Shown here: positions 15,122 through 22,199 of the stretch, one piece after another
Layout of the letters: each line of letters begins with the position of its first letter
Numbering within the stretch: position 1 is the stretch's first letter
IMG/VR virus record: IMGVR_UViG_3300047299_000127
Span: 1-56,894 of that record
Length of the DNA: 56,894 bases
Source: a virus
Direction: 5' to 3' (one strand)
Notes under the pieces: model-generated
What the model saw: only the letters and a program-made list of their open reading frames with translations
Database searches by the model: none
Told to the model about the DNA's origin: nothing
Program-made: the position numbers and the translations under genes

Positions 15122-15471
15122 CCAACCCACACCCACACTGTCTTTGGACACCCGTGACTCATGGGGTCCTTCACCGGGGCGTAGCCCACCCGAGAAATCA
15201 GGCGTGACCTGGAGGCCTTGACGATGATTGCGCCCCATGCGCGGGGCTCGGGCGGCTCGGGCACGATGCCCTTGGCGGCGTGGCGCGCGTCCTCACCCAG
15301 GAAGGGCTGGCCCTGGCGGGCCTTGGCCCAGCGGACAAAGAACTCCCAGGCCTGGCTGGTCCACTGGCCCTGGCTCTTGCGGTCGGCGGCCTCGGCGGCG
15401 CTTTGCGCGGCCAAAAGGCCCAACTGCTGGCCAATGTGTGCGGGGTGACGGTTGTGGGTGGCGGTCTCCAT
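15118..15471 (-). CDS. Replication-block protein of unknown function
   Basis: 117 residues with AAGGAG upstream. The sequence ends in a compact region (GAIIVKASRSRLISRVGYAP, KTVWVWVG) seen in small phage proteins next to replication genes. The rest is helical. No catalytic motif seen. It is coupled to the DUF1376 gene by ATGA. Confidence 0.55.
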   Translation of the reverse strand: METATHNRHPAHIGQQLGLLAAQSAAEAADRKSQGQWTSQAWEFFVRWAKARQGQPFLGEDARHAAKGIVPEPPEPRAWGAIIVKASRSRLISRVGYAPVKDPMSHGCPKTVWVWVG

Positions 15472-15489
15472 GGTGGCTTACTCCTTGTG

Positions 15490-15804
15490 TTATGTGGCTC
15501 GGTAGCGCAGGTACCGTGAGTTGCGTGCCGTGTCGGGCACGCACTCCACCAGGCGTTGGGACCGCAAGAACAAGAGCGCCCAATCAACGCTCTTGGCACT
15601 GCGGCCTGTGCCTTTGACGATCTGCGCGTGTGTGAGGAACATGCCGCGCTTGGCCAGCAAGAAGGCCAGCACAGCGGCAGTAGCGCTGCCTTCGCGGATG
15701 ACGCCGGGAGGGCGCGGGTTGTAGCGGGGCACTTGCAGGCCCAGGCCATGCTGGCGCTTCTCAGCTATCAGGGTCAGCTGGGCGACCATCCACGACGAAC
15801 TCAT
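15490..15804 (-). CDS. Winged-helix DNA-binding protein
   Basis: 104 residues. The middle (AVLAFLLAKRGMFLTHAQIV, KGTGRSAKSVDWALLFLRSQ) reads as a winged helix-turn-helix with the recognition helix near SAKSVDWAL. It overlaps the ribbon-helix-helix gene by 4 bp. In an early leftward operon it is probably a regulator or replication helper. Confidence 0.55.
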   Translation of the reverse strand: MSSSWMVAQLTLIAEKRQHGLGLQVPRYNPRPPGVIREGSATAAVLAFLLAKRGMFLTHAQIVKGTGRSAKSVDWALLFLRSQRLVECVPDTARNSRYLRYRAT

Positions 15805-16052
15805 CCGAGGTTTTCCCGAGATTCGTCGGATGGACCCATGGTGAGGGGTCGTGTCATCCTTCGCACCATGGACAATTCACCGAACACGGCCCGCTCGATC
15901 AGCATGCGCACGTACTCAGCCTTGGGTACGCCCATGCTCACGGCCATGGCGATCACCGCCTCGTTGAGTTCCTCGCTGACGGGGATGTCCAGGCGCGCAA
16001 CCAGCTTGCCATCGGGGTTTGATCTGCCAGATCGACTGAGCATCGTGTTCAT
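15801..16052 (-). CDS. Ribbon-helix-helix protein
   Basis: 83 residues with AGGA upstream. The strand RLDIPVSEELNEAVIAMAVS followed by VPKAEYVRMLIERAVF is a typical ribbon-helix-helix (Arc/MetJ-like) DNA-binding unit. It is the second gene of the leftward early operon and may regulate it. Confidence 0.65.
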   Translation of the reverse strand: MNTMLSRSGRSNPDGKLVARLDIPVSEELNEAVIAMAVSMGVPKAEYVRMLIERAVFGELSMVRRMTRPLTMGPSDESRENLG

Positions 16053-16068
16053 GGTTTGGGGGTCCTAC

Positions 16069-16305
16069 ATGTCTGAAAACTTTTGGTGGCAGGCAGCCGC
16101 GCTCTTTTGGGCGGCTGTCTGCTTCTTCCGGGTGGGCGCGATGACAAAGGGCATTGCGATGAACCGCCGCACGTGGCTTGAGATCGGGCAGGCAGCGTTC
16201 ATCGTTGTGGTCCTCTTCGCCTTACTTACCGAGGGCCGTGGCTGTCGCAGTGCGGGCACGTCGAGCCTTGAGCCCGCCTCGTGCGTTGGGGATGCGCAGT
16301 GCTGA
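16069..16305 (+). CDS. Possible small membrane protein
   Basis: 78 residues on the strand opposite its surroundings, with GGGGG 6-10 nt before the ATG. Two hydrophobic segments (FWWQAAALFWAAVCFF, about 5-20; IGQAAFIVVVLFALL, about 39-53) separated by a basic stretch look like a two-pass membrane protein. It fills the 169-bp gap between two leftward genes but overlaps the end of the Cro-like gene antisense by 84 bp. No promoter is evident. Confidence 0.35.
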   Translation: MSENFWWQAAALFWAAVCFFRVGAMTKGIAMNRRTWLEIGQAAFIVVVLFALLTEGRGCRSAGTSSLEPASCVGDAQC

Positions 16306-16497
16306 TGTCCGCTTGTCGTGCTTCTCAAACCAGTCGAGCAGCGGCTGCACGGTGTCCAGGCGTGGCGAGCACTGGCCCGCATGGATGCGGCTTACGGTGG
16401 CCTGTGGCACCCCGCTCTCCTTAGCGATGCGGTTGTGCTGGCCAGCGAGTTCAGACAAGCGCCTGCGGAGGTAGTCGTAGATCGGTTCTTTGTTCAT
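16222..16497 (-). CDS. Cro-like helix-turn-helix regulator
   Basis: 91 residues with GGGGG before the ATG. The N-terminal half is an Xre-type helix-turn-helix (NRIAKESGVPQATVSRIHAG). The C-terminus is basic and probably disordered. It starts divergently from the CI-like repressor across a 75-bp region with paired operators, and its own promoter contains one of them, the arrangement of cro in lambdoid switches. It heads the leftward early/replication operon. Confidence 0.75.
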   Translation of the reverse strand: MNKEPIYDYLRRRLSELAGQHNRIAKESGVPQATVSRIHAGQCSPRLDTVQPLLDWFEKHDKRTSALRIPNARGGLKARRARTATATALGK

Positions 16498-16506
16498 GGC
16501 CCCCTG

Positions 16507-16548
16507 AGTGTATCCGTATCCGGATATTTAATCAACCACATCCGGATA
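16507..16548 (-). promoter_or_regulatory. Leftward early promoter with paired operators
   Basis: On the minus strand, TTGATT (16530-16535) and TACACT (16507-16512) are separated by 17 bp. The operator TATCCGTATCCGGATA (16511-16526) overlaps the -10 and spacer. A second copy CAACCACATCCGGATA (16533-16548) starts 22 bp further, two helical turns away. Repressor bound here would shut the leftward early operon. The distal copy overlaps the -35. Confidence 0.75.
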
Positions 16549-16572
16549 TCCATTTATGGAATCATTGGAACC

Positions 16573-17055
16573 ATGGAATCTCTACGACAACGACTTGCCC
16601 GCTTGATGCGGGAACTGATGGGCACAACGCTCGTGGACACACAGACCAAGGTGTCCGCGAAGGCGGGTGTGTCGCAATCCACAGTTCAGCGGCTGCTGTC
16701 GCTGGAACAGGCCGCGACCGTGGACCTCTTGGAGTCGTTGGCCAAAGCGTTTGGCGTCAAAAATGCGCAGTACCTGCTGCTTGAGCGTGAGGAAGCAAAA
16801 CTCTTATCACTTTGGTCGGGTCTCAATGCCGAGGACCGGCAGACCGTTCTGGGCTTTATTCAGATGAAGGCCCAGGTCAAACCCGTGCACGATCTACCAG
16901 CGCAACTCAGCTTCGATTCCGGCACGCCGGTGTCGCCCGAGTTGCGCGCTGCGTCGAAGCGGGCATCGGTGAGGAAGCCGGGAACAGACTCCCTGAGCAA
17001 CCAATCAGATGACAAGGCAAGATCCACCACACCACGCGCACGGCGCAAGGCTTGA
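16573..17055 (+). CDS. CI-like repressor, no peptidase domain
   Basis: 160 residues from the ATG at 16573; the ribosome site is weak (GGAA), as for many repressors. Residues about 25-65 form an Xre-type helix-turn-helix (KVSAKAGVSQSTVQRLLSLE). The rest is a helical middle (LWSGLNAEDRQTVLGFIQ) and a polar tail. There is no LexA/S24 autopeptidase motif, so induction must work without the classical cleavage. It faces the Cro-like gene across paired operators and is the natural binder of the TATCCG-N4-CGGATA sites genome-wide. Which of the two regulators binds which site is inferred. Confidence 0.7.
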   Translation: MESLRQRLARLMRELMGTTLVDTQTKVSAKAGVSQSTVQRLLSLEQAATVDLLESLAKAFGVKNAQYLLLEREEAKLLSLWSGLNAEDRQTVLGFIQMKAQVKPVHDLPAQLSFDSGTPVSPELRAASKRASVRKPGTDSLSNQSDDKARSTTPRARRKA

Positions 17056-17338
17056 CACCGTTCACAGCTTTCAACCCCACCCCGAGCGCATCAAGCGCAT
17101 CCGCGACTGGCACCAGGCGCAAGCCACCGCCGAGCAAGTCCCTGTCGCGCTCTTGTCCCTGGGCATCACCGACTGCGGGCAGGTCAAGACCACCGGCCTG
17201 GCCATCGAGCCAGAGCACGCGCTGATCTTCCTGGCTGAGTTGGAGTCGGTATCTGTTCGCCTGCGCGCCTTTGTCCAGGCCAAGCGCACGCCGACCGTCC
17301 CACCGGCAGACATCCTCCCTTTCGAGCGCAGGGCCTAG
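17009..17338 (+). CDS. Hypothetical protein after the repressor
   Basis: 109 residues overlapping the repressor end by 47 bp in another frame. No ribosome site stands out, so the start may be further in. The region HPERIKRIRDWHQAQ and a helical EHALIFLAELESVSVRLRAF look protein-like. It lies before the repressed early promoter and so is probably cotranscribed with the repressor in the lysogen, which would make it a lysogenic accessory gene. Function unknown. Confidence 0.45.
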   Translation: MTRQDPPHHAHGARLDTVHSFQPHPERIKRIRDWHQAQATAEQVPVALLSLGITDCGQVKTTGLAIEPEHALIFLAELESVSVRLRAFVQAKRTPTVPPADILPFERRA

Positions 17339-17388
17339 CGCCCTACCCCCTCGATCAAGCGTTGCCGTGGAGACACGGCGGCGAAAAA

Positions 17389-17422
17389 TATCCGTTGACG
17401 AATATCCGGATACGGATATACT
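17389..17422 (+). promoter_or_regulatory. Early rightward promoter 1 with two operators
   Basis: TTGACG (17395-17400) and TATACT (17417-17422) are 16 bp apart, a strong sigma-70 promoter. The operator TATCCGGATACGGATA (17403-17418) fills the spacer. A second, TATCCGTTGACGAATA (17389-17404), covers the -35. The leader that follows (TCAGGAACTT, then GGAGTCAGGAA) recurs after promoter 2 at 22.1 kb. Confidence 0.85.
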
Positions 17423-17455
17423 TGGACACATCAGGAACTTTCAAAGGAGTCAGGA

Positions 17456-17716
17456 ATGGAAAAAGTGCCCTACCTCTACCGCCCCATCGCCATGTACGGC
17501 GGCAAGGTGCTCAAGTGCTGCGGTATCGCCACCGAAATCAGCCGCGCCATTGTTTCGGACCAATCGGTCGGCCTGGGACTTGTGAAAGACGATGCCCTCA
17601 TGACCAACGGCATCGTGGTCGAGACCAGCGAATACAAAGGCGACCGGATCTATGCGGAAAGCCTGGAGCCTTTCATTGCAGGAAGCCTGCAACCTTTCGT
17701 GGAGCAAGCAGCATGA
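17456..17716 (+). CDS. First early right-arm gene, unknown
   Basis: 86 residues, with AAAGGAG 8 nt before the ATG. Contains KCCGIATEIS and otherwise alternating strands and loops; no known motif. As the first product of the strongest repressed promoter it is expected very early in lytic growth, where host takeover or anti-defence proteins are common. It is coupled to the next gene by ATGA. Confidence 0.6.
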   Translation: MEKVPYLYRPIAMYGGKVLKCCGIATEISRAIVSDQSVGLGLVKDDALMTNGIVVETSEYKGDRIYAESLEPFIAGSLQPFVEQAA

Positions 17717-17949
17717 GGAACTTCACCAACACCGCCCCCGCCTTCCAGGCTCAGATCAACGCCCTCGGCATCGTGGCCAACATGACAGGCGAGGAAGTCT
17801 TCGCACTCTGGCGCAAGTACAGCGCTCAGTGCACAAACTACGACCAGTCGCCCGTCATGTTCGAGTTTGTCCAGTGGTACGCCGCCGAGCTTGGCGGAAA
17901 CCAGCGAGCACTCCAAGACGCTCTCGATCAAATCGAAGCAGTGCTTTGA
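17713..17949 (+). CDS. Early small protein, helical
   Basis: 78 residues from the ATG overlapping the preceding stop. Mostly helical (FQAQINALGIVANMTGEEVF, ALWRKYSAQCTNYD), with no membrane segment or known motif. Second gene from early promoter 1. Confidence 0.55.
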   Translation: MRNFTNTAPAFQAQINALGIVANMTGEEVFALWRKYSAQCTNYDQSPVMFEFVQWYAAELGGNQRALQDALDQIEAVL

Positions 17950-17961
17950 CTTGCCCACCAA

Positions 17962-17977
17962 TAACCGCATCCGGATA
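17962..17977. promoter_or_regulatory. Operator TAACCG-CATC-CGGATA
   Basis: This 16-bp site differs from the perfect form at one base. It stands 6 bp before the next start codon. A good -35/-10 pair at normal spacing is not visible, so it may act on readthrough or be a weak promoter site. The flanking CAATAACCGCATCCGGAT recurs at 22951. Confidence 0.6.
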
Positions 17978-17983
17978 TTTGCC

Positions 17984-18112
17984 ATGAACTTTGAAGAACA
18001 AATGAACCAAGGCGGCCCGCTCTTCTGGGCCGTGACCGTGGCCAGCGCCAGCGTGGCGTACCTGGCCTTGTGGGCTGTGATGGCCCTGCCTGATGTCCTG
18101 GGGGTCGCATGA
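17984..18112 (+). CDS. Tiny single-pass membrane protein
   Basis: 42 residues. One transmembrane helix (FWAVTVASASVAYLALWAVM, about 14-33) after a short polar N-terminus. Coupled to the next gene by ATGA. No family recognised; a membrane-acting early effector is possible. Confidence 0.5.
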   Translation: MNFEEQMNQGGPLFWAVTVASASVAYLALWAVMALPDVLGVA

Positions 18113-18330
18113 GCCTCGAAAACAGACAACCGGGCCAGGACGTGTACCTGGGCGATGGCGTGTACGCCAGCTTCGATGGCTTTCAGATCTGGCTGGCAGT
18201 CAATCACCACGAGAACCGGGTGGTGGCCATCGAGCCCAAGGTGATGGAGAACCTGGTGCGTTACGCCACCGCCTTATGGCCCGAGGTCAAGCGCCTTCCC
18301 GCTGATGACACAGAGGGGGGTGCGACATGA
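18109..18330 (+). CDS. Small phage protein (YLGDGVYA type)
   Basis: 73 residues. The start GQDVYLGDGVYASFDGFQIW is a pattern seen in small beta-rich phage proteins of unknown function. It sits in a chain of genes that each overlap the next by 4 bp. Confidence 0.6.
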   Translation: MSLENRQPGQDVYLGDGVYASFDGFQIWLAVNHHENRVVAIEPKVMENLVRYATALWPEVKRLPADDTEGGAT

Positions 18331-18524
18331 CCGATCAGCACTTCAAGTTCATTGAGTTCAACCCACGGCGCGCAATGCGCGGCGCAGAAGCGGCGCGAGT
18401 TGAGGTTGACCAAGATGGTGAATGGCTCTGGATGAGCAAGCGAGACATCAAGGCCAACATGAAAGATTTTGGCGCTCATCCAGAACTACAAAAGGCGCTC
18501 GATGCTTACGGGGCGTTTGCATGA
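18327..18524 (+). CDS. Small acidic/basic helical protein, unknown
   Basis: 65 residues; helical with WLWMSKRDIKANMKDFG in the middle. Overlaps both neighbours by 4 bp. No motif recognised. Confidence 0.55.
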   Translation: MTDQHFKFIEFNPRRAMRGAEAARVEVDQDGEWLWMSKRDIKANMKDFGAHPELQKALDAYGAFA

Positions 18525-18712
18525 GGCAATACGACGACGCCCTCCACATGATGGAAGTACTTGGCGGCTCTTTCGTCAAAGCGCTGGCCGACCTGTACTA
18601 CATGGCCGACAGCACGAACAAGCCGCGCGTGCGCGCAGCCTTCCCCGAGTACTTCGAGAAGTACGAGGCCATGTACCGCCAACACCGTGAGCAGGTGAAG
18701 GGGCAAGCATGA
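18521..18712 (+). CDS. Small helical protein, unknown
   Basis: 63 residues from the ATG coupled to the previous stop. Nearly all helix (DDALHMMEVLGGSFVKALAD, FPEYFEKYEAMYRQHR), soluble. The chain of coupled starts supports it as a gene. No motif recognised. Confidence 0.55.
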   Translation: MRQYDDALHMMEVLGGSFVKALADLYYMADSTNKPRVRAAFPEYFEKYEAMYRQHREQVKGQA

Positions 18713-18957
18713 CCGAGATCTCTACCCGAGTCGCAGGCATCCCCTGCATTGCCAGGGTCACGCACTTCTACCGGCAACGCCCGTGGCGTGGGTGTGCCTC
18801 TACATGCCCCAGCGACATGGACTGGTACGGCTACACCGAATGCGAGTTCGACATCCTGGATCGGCGTGGCCGCCCTGCCCCATGGCTTGAACGCAAAGCC
18901 ACAGATGCCGACCGCGAGCGCATCACCGAAGAAATCGAAAACCAACTTGGAGACTGA
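18709..18957 (+). CDS. Small protein with two early cysteines, unknown
   Basis: 82 residues. Contains IPCIARVTHFYR, CASTCPSDMDW and GYTECEFDILDRRGRPAPWL, which read as a compact beta-rich domain. Cysteines at about 13, 29, 33 and 44 might bind a metal. Coupled by ATGA to the preceding gene. Confidence 0.55.
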   Translation: MTEISTRVAGIPCIARVTHFYRQRPWRGCASTCPSDMDWYGYTECEFDILDRRGRPAPWLERKATDADRERITEEIENQLGD

Positions 18958-18958
18958 C

Positions 18959-19189
18959 ATGCAACGAGTCACACCCTACGACACCGGCAAAGTGAAGATC
19001 GGTTGTCACTACCAGCCGCAACCGCGCATCGACATGAGCGCCGACATGGAGCGCCTGCAATCCGGCCTGCTTCGCTATCGCGGGCCACGGATCGACATCG
19101 ATGTGCGCCAGATCCTGGAGCGCACCAGCTACGCCGCATCGGCCTGCATCGCTTTCATCTCCCTTCTCATCATCTTCAAACCCCAGTAA
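18959..19189 (+). CDS. Small C-terminally anchored membrane protein
   Basis: 76 residues. A polar N-terminal part (PYDTGKVKIGCHYQP, then GPRIDIDVRQILER) is followed by a hydrophobic C-terminal segment (ASACIAFISLLIIF, about 60-73) suitable as a tail anchor. Starts 1 nt after the preceding stop. Confidence 0.5.
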   Translation: MQRVTPYDTGKVKIGCHYQPQPRIDMSADMERLQSGLLRYRGPRIDIDVRQILERTSYAASACIAFISLLIIFKPQ

Positions 19190-19194
19190 TCGCA

Positions 19195-19533
19195 ATGGCA
19201 ACAAAAACAAGAATTGCAAAGGGGGCTGCCTGGCCCCACAAGACGCCCGTCAACAAGCAGGACGTGAACCTCGACGCAGTGCAGAAGTGCACCGACCCCT
19301 ACCGGCCCGAGCGCATCGTCCAGCGTCACAAGTACGACGAGCTTTTCGCCAACGTCAAAGAGGGCGACTGCTTCCGGTGCCCAGACGCCAAGACCACGGC
19401 AGCCGTTGCGCGTGCCCTGCGCATGCACTTCAAACGCAATGGCTTGGATGGCGTCATCCGCCAGAACGTCAAAACTGATGACGGTGTGTGCCGTGTTTGG
19501 GCGGTCAAGGTATTCAAGGAGCAGCGCGCATGA
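19195..19533 (+). CDS. Early basic protein, unknown
   Basis: 112 residues. Basic throughout with FRCPDAKTTAAVARALRMHF and a strand-rich end (VCRVWAVKVFKEQ). This could be a small nucleic-acid-binding fold, perhaps winged-helix. Five bp separate it from the preceding gene; the next gene overlaps it by 4 bp. Confidence 0.55.
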   Translation: MATKTRIAKGAAWPHKTPVNKQDVNLDAVQKCTDPYRPERIVQRHKYDELFANVKEGDCFRCPDAKTTAAVARALRMHFKRNGLDGVIRQNVKTDDGVCRVWAVKVFKEQRA

Positions 19534-19859
19534 ACTGCTGCGACGAGTATTGCTCCAGCCATGGCTGCAACCAGGGGCGCGACTGCCCTGCGAGGGGGCC
19601 TGCGAAGGTGGCCAAGGTCAAGAGCAGTAAACCCCGGTACGCCAGCACGCCAACCCAGGCGCAGCACACTGCGCGCCTTCGCATCTTGGCCAAGTGGATG
19701 CTGGCGGTCCTGGCCATGCTTTTGATCTTTGCCATCGTCGTGGGCATCGCGCCCAGGTCCAAGAGCATGCGCGTGCCCTGCGACCTGGCCGAGATCAGCC
19801 CGGACCTGACACCGCAACAGCGCGAACTGTGCCGGGGCATGCGGAGGTTGAGCGTATGA
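19530..19859 (+). CDS. Cys-rich N-terminus, single-pass membrane protein
   Basis: 109 residues. The first 20 hold six cysteines (NCCDEYCSSHGCNQGRDC), a probable metal-binding knuckle. A transmembrane helix follows (WMLAVLAMLLIFAIVVGI, about 56-73), then a short periplasmic-type tail. A zinc knuckle on a membrane anchor is unusual for such a small phage gene. Coupled by ATGA on both sides. Confidence 0.55.
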   Translation: MNCCDEYCSSHGCNQGRDCPARGPAKVAKVKSSKPRYASTPTQAQHTARLRILAKWMLAVLAMLLIFAIVVGIAPRSKSMRVPCDLAEISPDLTPQQRELCRGMRRLSV

Positions 19860-20047
19860 CCGCCCTACCCTATGACGTGACCCGGTGCAGGCCTCAAGCG
19901 GCCAGCATCCAGTGCGCCAACTGCAAGCGCTGGGCAGATCATCCCGAACAGGTTTTCGGGAGCATCACGCCCCTTGTCAACGCAACTGGTCCGCGAGATC
20001 CAGCATGCGTGTACGTGCCCATCAGCCTGCTACCGGAGGCTGCATGA
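19856..20047 (+). CDS. Small protein with CANC motif
   Basis: 63 residues. Contains CANCKRWAD after RCRPQAASIQ and a later Cys, resembling half of a zinc ribbon. Coupled by ATGA. Function unknown. Confidence 0.5.
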   Translation: MTALPYDVTRCRPQAASIQCANCKRWADHPEQVFGSITPLVNATGPRDPACVYVPISLLPEAA

Positions 20048-20223
20048 GCTTTGTGAAGAACCCTATTGCCATGCGCGATACACCCCGCAACGCTAGGCCG
20101 TTCAAGTTGTGCGACTGGTGCGAGACCAGGCGAGCACCCGAGGGGGGCATGGACATGGGCAGAGGCCGGTGGATGTGCGCCGAGTGTTGGAACCGTAGGG
20201 CAATCAAGAGGGCTGGCAAATGA
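20044..20223 (+). CDS. Small zinc-finger protein
   Basis: 59 residues. CDWC and CAEC separated by about 20 residues form a four-cysteine zinc ribbon. Basic residues flank it. Coupled by ATGA to both neighbours. Likely nucleic acid or protein binding. Confidence 0.6.
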   Translation: MSFVKNPIAMRDTPRNARPFKLCDWCETRRAPEGGMDMGRGRWMCAECWNRRAIKRAGK

Positions 20224-20417
20224 GCGCAGGTATCAAAGCGTGCCCACCCGACACGCCAGAGCACCACATACGCATGGCGCGCATCTTCATCCATCAGGCG
20301 CGCGAGACCATTCACCGAGATTGGTTCTTCACGCTCATGGCCTGGGCGGCGGAACGCCGCAGGCGTGCAGCACAACTCAAGGCTGCTGGCCCAGCACAAA
20401 AGGACCTATTTGCATGA
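20220..20417 (+). CDS. Small helical protein, unknown
   Basis: 65 residues; His-rich N-terminal helix (TPEHHIRMARIFIHQARETI), Arg-rich helix (WAAERRRRAAQLKAAG) and a conserved-looking end (PAQKDLFA) that resembles a short interaction tail. Coupled by ATGA. Confidence 0.55.
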   Translation: MSAGIKACPPDTPEHHIRMARIFIHQARETIHRDWFFTLMAWAAERRRRAAQLKAAGPAQKDLFA

Positions 20418-20854
20418 GCCTCGATACCGACATCCGCAACTTGTCCAAGTGGCTAAACGAGGAACAGGCTGCGCCTATCGACCGCTCCGCCCTGGCCAGG
20501 CTGATGGCCTGGGCGCAGTTGGCCAACAAGCCCGCCGCCTGGGTCTATCCCGAGTTCTTCGAGCGCATCGAGGAGGCCGGGTGCTGGACCGCCTACGCAG
20601 GTGATGGGGTTGGCCAACACCCTGACGGGGTGGAGCGCATCCCACTGTTTCGCGGCCCGCCCAAGCCTTCATCGTTTCCAGCCGAAGCCGCAGCCTTCAA
20701 AGCCTGGTTCGATGCCTGGTATGTGGGTGATGGCGAGCAAGGCGAAACCATCCCAGGGCAGTCAGACCCGCATTTTCTGACCTACCTGGATCAGTACACC
20801 CTGGGCTTTGGTGCCTGGATGGCGGCCAAGCATGCGGCGAGGGCGGGTACGTGA
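20414..20854 (+). CDS. Early protein, unknown
   Basis: 146 residues. Helical N-terminus (ALARLMAWAQLANKPAAWVYP), a central aromatic stretch (FKAWFDAWYVGDGE) and FLTYLDQYTLGFGAWMAAKH. No catalytic motif seen. It ends overlapping the GTG start of the next gene. Confidence 0.55.
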   Translation: MSLDTDIRNLSKWLNEEQAAPIDRSALARLMAWAQLANKPAAWVYPEFFERIEEAGCWTAYAGDGVGQHPDGVERIPLFRGPPKPSSFPAEAAAFKAWFDAWYVGDGEQGETIPGQSDPHFLTYLDQYTLGFGAWMAAKHAARAGT

Positions 20855-21165
20855 ACGCCAGCGACCCAGGCAGTAAGGACTGGTGGCGCGTGGTGCAGAC
20901 CATGCCGCCCGAAGAGGCCTTGATCTGCCTGAACGACTACCGCGCAGCGCTGGTCATCTACAACATCGGCCACCCCCAGTACGTCACCGCCGCCGCGATG
21001 CTGGTCAAGGTCAACGCCGAGATCAAACGATTCAACCGAATCATCGACAGCGGACGCTGGTACCGGGCATGCAAGAACGTGCTGCCGCCCGAACAGTTTG
21101 ATGCCGTGCTAATTGAAAAGCGCCTCCTGGAGGACCAGGAGCGCGGACCTGTGAGGACCGTATGA
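20851..21165 (+). CDS. Early protein, unknown
   Basis: 104 residues from GTG at 20851. The sequence has WWRVVQTMPPEEALICLNDY and a long helix (AAAMLVKVNAEIKRFNRII). Coupled by 4-bp overlaps on both sides. No family recognised. Confidence 0.55.
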   Translation: MNASDPGSKDWWRVVQTMPPEEALICLNDYRAALVIYNIGHPQYVTAAAMLVKVNAEIKRFNRIIDSGRWYRACKNVLPPEQFDAVLIEKRLLEDQERGPVRTV

Positions 21166-21287
21166 GATCCCTTCTCGCTTACCTTGCCATCGTCGCCGCC
21201 ATCTTTGGCGGCATCTACATCAAGTCTTGGCAGTGCCAAGAACTTTTCCCGCACGCCAACCAGGTGGCGTGCCTCTTCTGGAAGTGA
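21162..21287 (+). CDS. Tiny membrane or secreted protein
   Basis: 41 residues. N-terminal hydrophobic helix (LLAYLAIVAAIFGGIYI, about 4-20), then a short Cys-containing part (SWQCQELFPHANQVACLFW). The two cysteines could pair in the periplasm. Coupled by ATGA and followed 3 bp later by the glutaredoxin gene. Confidence 0.5.
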   Translation: MRSLLAYLAIVAAIFGGIYIKSWQCQELFPHANQVACLFWK

Positions 21288-21290
21288 CCC

Positions 21291-21530
21291 ATGCACATCA
21301 TCATCTACACCAAAGACCACTGCCCCAACTGCACAACGGCCAAGCAGCTGCTGGCCGCCAAGGGCATGCAGTTTGAAGAGCGATACATCGAGGTGCCGCT
21401 CTGGTTTGAGACCTTGAACATGCTGTACCCCGAGGCGCGCCAGATGCCTCAGATCTTCATCGATGGCCAGCGCGTGGGTGGGCTGGCTGGTCTCCAAGCC
21501 GCGCTCAAGCAACTGGAGGCGCAGTCGTGA
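21291..21530 (+). CDS. Glutaredoxin (NrdH-like)
   Basis: 79 residues. The redox site is CPNC (Cys11-Cys14) after the strand MHIIIYTKDH. The cis-Pro motif is MPQIF (about 51-55), and a GGLAG turn precedes the last helix. These are the glutathione/thiol-binding features of glutaredoxins. Phage glutaredoxins usually reduce ribonucleotide reductase, but no reductase gene is seen here, so it presumably serves the host enzyme. Confidence 0.85.
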   Translation: MHIIIYTKDHCPNCTTAKQLLAAKGMQFEERYIEVPLWFETLNMLYPEARQMPQIFIDGQRVGGLAGLQAALKQLEAQS

Positions 21531-21616
21531 TCGCTTTCATTGCTGGCTTGTTCATCGGTGCCGCGCTGGGCATGTTGACCGCTGCCCTGTGTGTGATCTC
21601 CAAGACCGACGACTGA
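21527..21616 (+). CDS. Tiny membrane protein, DUF3789-like
   Basis: 29 residues from GTG overlapping the glutaredoxin stop (GTGA). The sequence AFIAGLFIGAALGMLTAALC followed by a short polar tail (ISKTDD) is the pattern of DUF3789 micro-proteins common in phages. Single transmembrane helix; function unknown. Confidence 0.6.
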   Translation: MIAFIAGLFIGAALGMLTAALCVISKTDD

Positions 21617-21682
21617 CGCCCATGACCAGGTGCCAAGCTGCGCAAAATCATGCTCATCCCAGCGTGACGCACCGACCAACTG

Positions 21683-22087
21683 ATGTACCGCAGACCGCCC
21701 AAGAAGAACCCTTACGGCAACCCCATTGCCAAGGCCATCATCAAGCAGGAACTGACCAGCCAGATCCTGAACCACAAGATCCGCCTGTACATGATGCAGG
21801 CCGGAGAGCCGTGCGATGCCCTGATGGAGGCCACGGGCAGTTCTATGGCCATGGTGGGCTACGCCGCCGAACTGGAGGCCGCAAAGCCTGGCAGCACGTT
21901 CAGCCGCGAGGACCCCAAGCTGCGCATTCTTCGCGGCGGGCTGTCCGCCTGCCAGCAAATGCTGCTGGCCAACCGCTGGGACCCATTGCAGGCCACGTCC
22001 ATTGCCATGGGCATCGATGCCACCGTCGAGCTTGTCCCCCTTGTGAGCCCCGAAAGCCTGGCCAAAGCCATCAAAGCCCTGTCGTAG
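21683..22087 (+). CDS. Early protein, unknown
   Basis: 134 residues. Basic N-terminus (YRRPPKKNPYGNPIAKAI) and helical remainder (SACQQMLLANRWDP, ATSIAMGIDATVELV). It begins 66 bp after the preceding gene and closes the first right-arm operon before early promoter 2. It could be a small regulator; no family recognised. Confidence 0.55.
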   Translation: MYRRPPKKNPYGNPIAKAIIKQELTSQILNHKIRLYMMQAGEPCDALMEATGSSMAMVGYAAELEAAKPGSTFSREDPKLRILRGGLSACQQMLLANRWDPLQATSIAMGIDATVELVPLVSPESLAKAIKALS

Positions 22088-22120
22088 TCCGGCGAGGCGC
22101 AAAAAAAATTTGCACCTGAA

Positions 22121-22162
22121 TATCCATATACGGTTGCATTGTTATCCGTATGCGGATATGAT
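22121..22162 (+). promoter_or_regulatory. Early rightward promoter 2 with paired operators
   Basis: TTGCAT (22134-22139) and TATGAT (22157-22162) are 17 bp apart. The operator TATCCGTATGCGGATA (22143-22158), a near-perfect palindrome, fills the spacer. A weaker copy TATCCATATACGGTTG (22121-22136) lies 22 bp upstream. Architecture and leader match promoter 1, so both arms of the early region answer to the same repressor. Confidence 0.8.
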
Positions 22163-22199
22163 CGAGGCGTGTCAGGAACTTAAACAGGAGTCAGGAACC

